A stretch of 11,805 bases of DNA from Flavobacteriaceae bacterium (lineage in GTDB: Bacteria; Bacteroidota; Bacteroidia; Flavobacteriales; Flavobacteriaceae). The notes beneath the pieces are model-generated. The model searched no databases, was not told the DNA's origin, and worked only from the letters and a program-made list of their open reading frames with translations. Numbering within the stretch: the first letter of the stretch is position 1; each line of letters begins with the position of its first letter. Below are positions 6,372-11,805 of the stretch, piece by piece. Where the stretch lies: assembly GCA_016763215.1 (NCBI GenBank), contig JAESUF010000108.1:1-11805 (forward strand), in the 5' to 3' direction. Made by a program: the position numbers and the translations under genes.

Positions 6372-8018
6372 ATGAGAAAAATACTTTTTACAGCATTTCT
6401 ATTCATTTTTAGTTCCGCTATTTTTTCGCAGGATAAAAGCTTTTTATCTGTAGGTTTCGAATCTAACGCTCAATATTATACAGATGATAAAAAAACAGGA
6501 GATTTTACTGAGGACAACCGCTTTAGATCAAATAATTATCTAAAAATAGACTATCGTTATTCCAATTTTTTTGTTGGGGTACAAGCTGAATCCTATGAGC
6601 CTGGAGCCTTATTAAATTACCCTCCTGGCTTTGACAAAACAAATCTTGGCCTGTACTACGCTGGTTATTCTTCAGATAAAATTAAAGTAACAGCTGGTTA
6701 TTTCTATGAGCAGTTTGGTAGCGGATTGATTTTAAGGTTTTGGGAAGATCGCCAATTGGGAATCAACAATGCTTTAAGAGGAGGGAAAGTTAATTACAGC
6801 CCAACAGAATCTCTAAACATTACCGCTCTTTATGGAAAACAAAGAGATGGTTTTGATGTTTCAAAAGGAGCTATTTCTGCTTTTGATGCTTCTTTAGATC
6901 TATCCACACTTTTAAAAATGGAAAGTTCTTATTTATCTGTTGGTTTTAGTTATGTAGGAAGAGACCAAGCAATAGAAACAGCTAATCCAAATTATGCCGA
7001 GCAAACAACTGCTTTTTCTGGTCGATTGGATTACTCTAAAAACAGCTTTTACACAGGGTTAGAATATGTTTCAAAAAGCAAAGATGCTGTTATTCTTTTC
7101 GGACAAGTAAGAAACAATAAGCCTGGAAGTGCTCTTTTATTTAACTTAGGATATGCAAAAAAAGGATTTGGAATAGATGCTACATTTCGTAGGATTGAGA
7201 ATATGACCTTCTATTCTGAAAGAGAATCTGCAGGAAACATATTTAATCAAAATATCATAAATTATGTTCCCGCACTTACCAAACAACATGATTATTTACT
7301 TACAAATATTTATGTTTATCAAGCCCAACCTCAAATATCGTTTCAAGACGTTACTTTGACAAAAGCAGGTGAAATTGGCGGACAACTAGATTTATTTTAC
7401 ACCTTTAAAAAGAAATCTTCTCTTGGAGGTAAATACGGAACTAAAATAGCACTAAATGCATCTTATTGGTCAGGCCTTAAGGGTGATTATGACTTTACAA
7501 CGTATAATTATGATACTGATTTTTTAGGTTCAGGAGAAAAATATTTTTCAGACATCAGTTTCGAAGTTCGTAAAAAATGGTCTAAAAAATGGAGTTCTAT
7601 TTTTTATTTAGTAGACCAGTATTACAACAAAAGATATATAGAGGAAACTTTTGGAGAGGTTAACGCAACTATTCTAGTTGGAGAATCAACTTATAAAATA
7701 GGAAAGGGTAAAGTTTTACGATTTGAAGCACAGCATTTATGGACAAAAGATGATAGACAAAATTGGGTAGGAGGAACAGTAGAGTTGAGTGTAAATTCAA
7801 AGTTAGGGTTTTACATCAATGATATTTACAATTACGGAAGCGACGATTCTAGCGACCAAATTCACTATTACAACATTGGCGGGAATTATGTTTTAGGAGC
7901 TCATCGGTTTACTTTAAATTACGGAAGACAACGTGGCGGGCTTATTTGCGTAGGTGGTGTCTGTAGATTTGTTCCTGAAAGTACTGGGTTCTCTGCTAGT
8001 TTCTCTCTAGCTTTTTAA
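6372..8018 (+). CDS. DUF6029 family predicted outer-membrane beta-barrel protein
   Basis: The gene encodes 548 residues. A signal peptide (about 1-19, ending FSSAIFSQ) is followed by a protein made of alternating aromatic and polar strands (for example YLKIDYRYSNFFVGVQAESY and FRFEAQ-like strands near the end). It finishes in FSASFSLAF, a hydrophobic C-terminal strand with a final Phe as seen in outer-membrane barrels. The early block GLYYAGYSSDKIKVTAGYFYEQFGSG resembles DUF6029 members as I remember them; their function is undescribed to my knowledge. The only two cysteines, 526 and 531, sit in CVGGVC about 18 residues before the C terminus. It is translated right after the TlpA-like gene with a 6-base gap, so the two are surely co-transcribed. 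An interaction between that thioredoxin and this cysteine pair is an inference. No terminator is seen before the candidate RNA that follows. Confidence 0.8.
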   Translation: MRKILFTAFLFIFSSAIFSQDKSFLSVGFESNAQYYTDDKKTGDFTEDNRFRSNNYLKIDYRYSNFFVGVQAESYEPGALLNYPPGFDKTNLGLYYAGYSSDKIKVTAGYFYEQFGSGLILRFWEDRQLGINNALRGGKVNYSPTESLNITALYGKQRDGFDVSKGAISAFDASLDLSTLLKMESSYLSVGFSYVGRDQAIETANPNYAEQTTAFSGRLDYSKNSFYTGLEYVSKSKDAVILFGQVRNNKPGSALLFNLGYAKKGFGIDATFRRIENMTFYSERESAGNIFNQNIINYVPALTKQHDYLLTNIYVYQAQPQISFQDVTLTKAGEIGGQLDLFYTFKKKSSLGGKYGTKIALNASYWSGLKGDYDFTTYNYDTDFLGSGEKYFSDISFEVRKKWSKKWSSIFYLVDQYYNKRYIEETFGEVNATILVGESTYKIGKGKVLRFEAQHLWTKDDRQNWVGGTVELSVNSKLGFYINDIYNYGSDDSSDQIHYYNIGGNYVLGAHRFTLNYGRQRGGLICVGGVCRFVPESTGFSASFSLAF

Positions 8019-8050
8019 AACTTTTAAATAGTTAGATAGAAATAAAAAAA

Positions 8051-8307
8051 GCGATCCTGTTGGGTTTCAAAAAATGATTTTAGAAGTGTATATCTCGACC
8101 ACGAAAGGAACGAAACCACCTCTTTTAATCTCACATGTAAAAAGAGTTGAGTATTCTTGTTTCGTATACCTAACTCTTAAAAATACAGTGCTAATTGAAA
8201 TTAGCACCAACATTAGAAACTTAAAAAACACGCGTACAAAGGTTTAAAAAACCAAACAGCTGTTGCAAGACTGTTAAAGGAATTATAATTTTTATAGTTC
8301 CTTTTTT
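8051..8307 (+). ncRNA. Candidate structured non-coding RNA with its own terminator
   Basis: The 326-base gap between DUF6029 and the next gene folds well by eye. A closing helix pairs 8051-8067 with 8249-8266: five pairs, a small internal loop, five pairs, one G-A mismatch, five pairs. Inside it are a helix pairing 8076-8088 with 8120-8130 that carries a small hairpin (8095-8113), a hairpin at 8142-8178 (seven pairs, one wobble, one mismatch, four pairs), an 8-pair stem with a TGAA loop at 8188-8207, and a weaker pairing of 8217-8222 with 8240-8245. A terminator hairpin follows at 8276-8307. The downstream gene's promoter lies after the terminator, so a riboswitch for it is unlikely. It does not look like tmRNA, RNase P, SRP or 6S RNA to me. 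No clear promoter was found; it may start on its own or be cut from the operon's 3' end. Confidence 0.5.
8276..8307 (+). terminator. Intrinsic terminator
   Basis: The arms 8276-8288 and 8292-8304 form a 13-pair stem (one G-T wobble) with a TTT loop, and the right arm runs into a T tract ending at 8307. It ends the candidate RNA and any read-through from the TlpA-DUF6029 operon. Confidence 0.85.
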
Positions 8308-8315
8308 ATTTATTG

Positions 8316-8323
8316 TATTTTTG
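8316..8323 (+). promoter_or_regulatory. -7 promoter element for the DUF5916 gene
   Basis: TATTTTTG is an exact match to TAnnTTTG. It lies 9 bases after the terminator and 22 bases before the ATG at 8345, giving a leader of about 15 bases. No clear -33 TTG is seen; that position lies inside the terminator hairpin. Confidence 0.5.
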
Positions 8324-8344
8324 GGTAAATAACCAACCTTCTTA

Positions 8345-10537
8345 ATGAAAAATATCTTTTTTCTATTTTTTCTTATTCCCATATATACTTTTTCTCAGAC
8401 GACTAAAAAAACAGTCATGGTAAAATACATTAGCGAAGAGATTACCGTAGATGGAATTTTAGATGAATCTTCATGGACAAAGGCAATTCCTGCAACAAAT
8501 TTCTTTCAATACTTTCCATCAGACACTGCTCAAGCGAAAAGACAAGCAGAAATTAAATTCATGTTTGACGATCGTAATTTGTATGTTGGAATTAAAGTTC
8601 ATGCCAAAGGGAAAGAATATATCATTCCATCCTTACGAAGAGATTTTAGAGCTGGAGGAAGTGACAACATCACATTAATGTTCGACACCTTTAATGATGG
8701 AACCAATGCTTTTATTTTTGGTTCTAATCCTTACGGTGTACGTCGTGAAATTTTATTATCAGGTGGAGGAAATGATTTAAGAGGGTTTAATGGTGCTTGG
8801 GATACAAAATGGTTTGGCGAATCGAAAATTCATGATCATCATTATATTTTGGAATGGAAAATCCCTTTGTCTGCTTTTAAATATAGAGAAGGTGAAACCA
8901 AATGGCGGTTTAATAGCTATCATTTTGACACCCAAGACAACGAGAGAAATACATGGATAAACATCCCTCAAAATCAGTTTATTTTCAACCTCGCTTTTAT
9001 GGGAGATATGGTTTTTGAAAAACCTTTAGGGAAGTCAAAATCTCCAATTTCTATTATCCCTTTTATCAATACCATTACTTCAAAAGATTATGAAAATAAT
9101 AAAAGTGATAGCGATCTGAAAATTGGAGGTGACGCAAAATTTACGATTGCTAGCAGTATGAATTTGGACCTGACTTTAAATCCAGATTTTTCTCAAGTAG
9201 AAGTAGATCAACAGGTAACAAACCTTACTCGTTTTGAAGTTGGCCTACCAGAAAGAAGACAATTTTTTATTGAAAATAGCGATCTTTTTAGCGACTATGG
9301 TAGTAGTAGAGATGCCAATCCATTCTTCTCAAGAAGAATTGGTATTGCTACCGATATTAATGGCAACAGCATTGAAAATAGAATTATTGGAGGAGTACGA
9401 TTGAGTGGAAAAGTAAACAATAATTTACGTTTGGGTATTTTAAGTTTACAAACAGATGAAGACATAGCCAATGAGATTCCAACGGTTAACAATTCCGTGA
9501 TTTCTATTCAACATAAAATGTTTAGTCGATCTAATATTAGCATATTATTTATTAACAAACAAGCGACAAAAGAGTATGATTTCTTAGCAGACGAAGACAA
9601 ATACAATCGCGTTTTAGGAATTGATTATACCTTAGCTTCTGCCGACAATAAATGGGTTGGTAAATACTTTTTTCACAAATCGTTTTCGCCTGGAATCAGC
9701 TCCAATGATGTTACAGCAGGTGTAAGAACTCAGTTTAACAATAAACGATTTAACATACGATTAAGTGGGGTATTTGTTGCTGATAATTTTCGTTCTGATT
9801 TAGGCTTTATACGAAGAACTGATATTTTAAAAATAAACCCTCAGTTCGAACTAAAATTTTGGCCAAAGAAAGGAAAAATACAAAAGCACAGTTTTTCTAT
9901 AACCCCAATATATGTTTGGCGACCAGAGTTAGATTTTCAAAATTCCGATTACGCAATTATAAGCAGATGGCAAGCTAGCTTTAAAGACAATTCTGAGTTG
10001 CGCTTTGAAATGCTTAATCGCTTTATACACCTGTATGATGACTTTGACCCTACGGGAATTGATGGTGCTATACCACTATCTGGAGATCAAAACTATTATT
10101 TCACAAGCTTTAGAGCTTCTTATAGGTCAGACCAAAGAAGAACAGTTTCTTATCAAATAAATCCAACTGTAGGACAATTTTTTAATGGAAATAAATACTC
10201 TTTACAAGCAAACATAACCGTTCGGTTACAGCCTTATTTTTCAGGCTCTATCCAATTAAACTATGATAAAATTGATTTACCAGCTCCTTATTCAGATGCT
10301 TCAATTTGGTTAATTGGCCCAAGATTGGATGTCACCTTCAGTAAGAATATCTTTTGGGCTACCTTTTTACAGTATAGCAGTCAGAGAGAAAATTTCAGCA
10401 TCAATACAAGACTACAATGGAGAGTAGCACCATTGTCAGATTTGTTTTTAGTCTACAATGATAATTATTCAACAACAACTTTTAGCCCTAGATTTCGGTC
10501 TTTGAATTTAAAGTTTACCTATTGGCTGAATATATAA
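8345..10537 (+). CDS. DUF5916 protein with N-terminal CBM9-like domain
   Basis: The gene encodes 730 residues. A signal peptide (about 1-18, ending YTFSQ) leads into a carbohydrate-binding family 9-like domain (about 24-215), recognisable by ITVDGILDESSWTKA, the strand FDDRNLYVGIKVH, and DNITLMFDTFNDGTNAFIFGSNPYGV. The DUF5916 part follows, with its best signature from about residue 275: DLTLNPDFSQVEVDQQ, then LTRFEVGLPERRQFFIEN. The remaining 400 residues are rich in amphipathic beta strands and end in FTYWLNI, consistent with an outer-membrane barrel. Such proteins are common in marine Bacteroidetes; binding of a sugar or peptide ligand is presumed from the CBM9 similarity, and no substrate is known. 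It has its own promoter and is followed by a 118-base gap before a secreted metalloprotease gene, so it is probably transcribed alone. Confidence 0.88.
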   Translation: MKNIFFLFFLIPIYTFSQTTKKTVMVKYISEEITVDGILDESSWTKAIPATNFFQYFPSDTAQAKRQAEIKFMFDDRNLYVGIKVHAKGKEYIIPSLRRDFRAGGSDNITLMFDTFNDGTNAFIFGSNPYGVRREILLSGGGNDLRGFNGAWDTKWFGESKIHDHHYILEWKIPLSAFKYREGETKWRFNSYHFDTQDNERNTWINIPQNQFIFNLAFMGDMVFEKPLGKSKSPISIIPFINTITSKDYENNKSDSDLKIGGDAKFTIASSMNLDLTLNPDFSQVEVDQQVTNLTRFEVGLPERRQFFIENSDLFSDYGSSRDANPFFSRRIGIATDINGNSIENRIIGGVRLSGKVNNNLRLGILSLQTDEDIANEIPTVNNSVISIQHKMFSRSNISILFINKQATKEYDFLADEDKYNRVLGIDYTLASADNKWVGKYFFHKSFSPGISSNDVTAGVRTQFNNKRFNIRLSGVFVADNFRSDLGFIRRTDILKINPQFELKFWPKKGKIQKHSFSITPIYVWRPELDFQNSDYAIISRWQASFKDNSELRFEMLNRFIHLYDDFDPTGIDGAIPLSGDQNYYFTSFRASYRSDQRRTVSYQINPTVGQFFNGNKYSLQANITVRLQPYFSGSIQLNYDKIDLPAPYSDASIWLIGPRLDVTFSKNIFWATFLQYSSQRENFSINTRLQWRVAPLSDLFLVYNDNYSTTTFSPRFRSLNLKFTYWLNI

Positions 10538-10619
10538 CATGAGTTACTTATTGGTTTAATATTCAACACAATCTCTCCTCTTTAACATTTCTTTAAGAAA
10601 AGCTAATTGTAAGAATAAC

Positions 10620-10627
10620 TAACTTCG
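10620..10627 (+). promoter_or_regulatory. Candidate -7 promoter element for the metalloprotease gene
   Basis: TAACTTCG is one base from TAnnTTTG and identical to the element before pruA. Transcription would begin near 10634, about 22 bases before the ATG at 10656. The rest of the 10538-10655 gap shows only a short TTTCTTTAAGAAA palindrome and no clear terminator. Confidence 0.45.
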
Positions 10628-10655
10628 GCATCTTAATTTACACAAATAACACATT

Positions 10656-11805
10656 ATGACACAAAAAGTACTCTCAAGAATTCTTGTTGTTTTATTTGTT
10701 TTTGGACTTACGTTAGATGCTGATGCTCAGCGCAAAAAAAAGAAAAAAAACAAAAAAGGAAAAACTGAACAAGTAGCGAAACCTAAGCCGAAACCGAAAC
10801 CGAAAAAAGGGGCTATTTTACCTTATGACGATGTCGTTAAAAAAGACATGAAAACGGATGACGGACTGTTTAAAGTACATTCCAAAGAAGATAAATATCT
10901 TTTTGAAATTCCAAATGACCTATTAGACAGAGAAATGTTAATGGTCACTAGAATTGCCAAAACAGCAAACGGAATTGGATTTGGTGGTGGAAAAACGAAC
11001 ACCCAAGTTTTACGTTGGCAAAGAACTGGAAAGAAAATTTATTTACGAATTGTTTCGCACAGAGTAGTTGCAGATACTATTTTACCAGTACATGAAGCTG
11101 TTGTAAATTCCAACTTTGAGCCTATTCTATACTCTTTCCCAATTAAAGCATACAATAAAGATACTACAGCTGTTGTAATTGATGCAACAAACCTTTTTGC
11201 TACTGATGTAGCTGCCTTAGGATTCCCTCAGTTCAGAAGAACTGGATATAGAGTATCTAGAATGGACAAAGATCGTTCTTACATTAGTAGAGTAAGCAGT
11301 TACCCTAAAAACATTGAAGTAAGACATGTAAAAACATATTTAGCAAGTAAAGCTCCTTCTAGAGATGGATTTATTTCTGTTGAAATGAGTAATTCTATGA
11401 TCTTATTGCCAGAAGTACCTATGAAACGTCGTTATTTCGACCAAAGAGTAGGATGGTTTGCTAGTGGTCAAACGGATTATGGATTAGACGCTCAAAAAAG
11501 TAAAACTGTTGTTTATTTAGATCGTTGGAGATTAGAGGTAAAAGACGAAGACATCGCTAAGTTTAAAAGAGGTGAATTAGTTGAACCTAAAAAACAAATT
11601 GTTTATTATATCGATAGAGCAACTCCAAAAGTTTGGAGAAAATACATCAAACAAGGAATTGAAGATTGGCAAGTTGCTTTTGAAGCTGCAGGTTTCAAAA
11701 ATGCAATTATCGCAAAAGATCCTCCAAGCAAAGAAGAAGATCCTGATTGGTCTCCAGAAGATGTACGTTATTCTGTTGTACGTTATTTAGCTTCTCCTAT
11801 ACCAA
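10656..11805 (+). CDS. DUF5117-type zinc-dependent metalloprotease, N-terminal part
   Basis: The frame is open from the ATG at 10656 to the window edge: 383 residues of what is normally an 800-plus residue protein. A signal peptide (MTQKVLSRILVVLFVFGLTLDADAQ) is followed by a lysine- and Lys-Pro-rich linker (about 26-51). The DUF5118/DUF5117 region follows, with FEIPNDLLDREMLMVTRIAKT, GFGGGKTNTQVLRWQR, RRYFDQRVGWFASG, and PKVWRKYIKQGIEDWQVAFEAAGF. The visible end, WSPEDVRYSVVRYLASPI, leads in family members to the catalytic HExxH zinc site, which lies beyond the window. The protein should be exported, as cell-associated or secreted protease; the substrate is unknown. It was missed as a closed frame because no stop falls inside the window. 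Start choice is supported by the signal peptide and the -7 element 28 bases upstream. Confidence 0.88.
   Translation, partial: MTQKVLSRILVVLFVFGLTLDADAQRKKKKKNKKGKTEQVAKPKPKPKPKKGAILPYDDVVKKDMKTDDGLFKVHSKEDKYLFEIPNDLLDREMLMVTRIAKTANGIGFGGGKTNTQVLRWQRTGKKIYLRIVSHRVVADTILPVHEAVVNSNFEPILYSFPIKAYNKDTTAVVIDATNLFATDVAALGFPQFRRTGYRVSRMDKDRSYISRVSSYPKNIEVRHVKTYLASKAPSRDGFISVEMSNSMILLPEVPMKRRYFDQRVGWFASGQTDYGLDAQKSKTVVYLDRWRLEVKDEDIAKFKRGELVEPKKQIVYYIDRATPKVWRKYIKQGIEDWQVAFEAAGFKNAIIAKDPPSKEEDPDWSPEDVRYSVVRYLASPIP
10734..10805 (+). repeat. Adenine runs and CCGAAA hexamer repeats in the metalloprotease gene
   Basis: Just after the signal peptide there are A runs of 8 (10734-10741), 8 (10743-10750) and 6 (10752-10757) bases, and three tandem CCGAAA units (10788-10805) encoding Pro-Lys repeats. 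They encode a strongly basic linker and are prone to replication slippage. Changes in the A runs would shift the frame; changes in the hexamer would not. Confidence 0.75.

Noticed and set aside
8074..8247. A 57-codon open frame starting with ATG inside the gap after the DUF6029 gene
   Set aside because: Its product is not recognisable, it has no export signal or motif, and it runs through all the predicted RNA helices. A structured RNA explains the region better, though a small protein cannot be excluded.
8019..8344. Riboswitch or attenuator controlling the DUF5916 gene
   Set aside because: The terminator precedes an exact -7 element 22 bases before the start codon, so that gene seems to be transcribed from its own promoter.

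Overview
The window looks like a chromosomal segment of a low-GC Bacteroidetes bacterium, most likely a marine member of the Flavobacteriia. The evidence is the AT-rich DNA, the absence of clear Shine-Dalgarno sequences, several promoter -7 elements of the TAnnTTTG type, and gene families typical of that group: a type IX secretion plug protein, ApaG with a DUF3667 protein, an Omp28-type lipoprotein, DUF6029 and DUF5916 proteins, and a DUF5117-type metalloprotease. All identifications come from recognising sequence patterns; no database search was possible.

Left part (1-4268). The end of a T9SS plug protein gene is followed by apaG, a zinc-ribbon membrane protein of the DUF3667 family that overlaps apaG and has no ordinary start codon, a convergent NRDE/TANGO2-family gene on the minus strand, and pruA (glutamate semialdehyde dehydrogenase). 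pruA carries a one-base frameshift that removes its last 39 residues, although the downstream coding sequence is intact. A 30-base perfect palindrome closes this part as a two-way terminator.

Middle part (4344-8018). A minus-strand Omp28-type lipoprotein with a thioredoxin-like CGWC motif is divergent from a two-gene operon encoding a TlpA-like thioredoxin (WCVPC) and a DUF6029 predicted outer-membrane barrel. Apart from the lipid-anchor cysteine, each of the three mature proteins has exactly two cysteines. In the barrel these form a CVGGVC motif close to the C terminus. This suggests an envelope thiol-disulfide relay, which I infer and do not know from literature. A long nested inverted repeat lies in the divergent intergenic region.

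Right part (8019-11805). A 326-base gap holds a candidate structured non-coding RNA with a 15-pair closing helix, several internal hairpins and its own intrinsic terminator. The next gene has a separate promoter. It encodes a DUF5916/CBM9-like outer-membrane protein. The window ends inside a DUF5117-type zinc metalloprotease gene that has a lysine-rich, slippage-prone tract just after its signal peptide. No tRNA, rRNA, insertion sequence or CRISPR array was seen.
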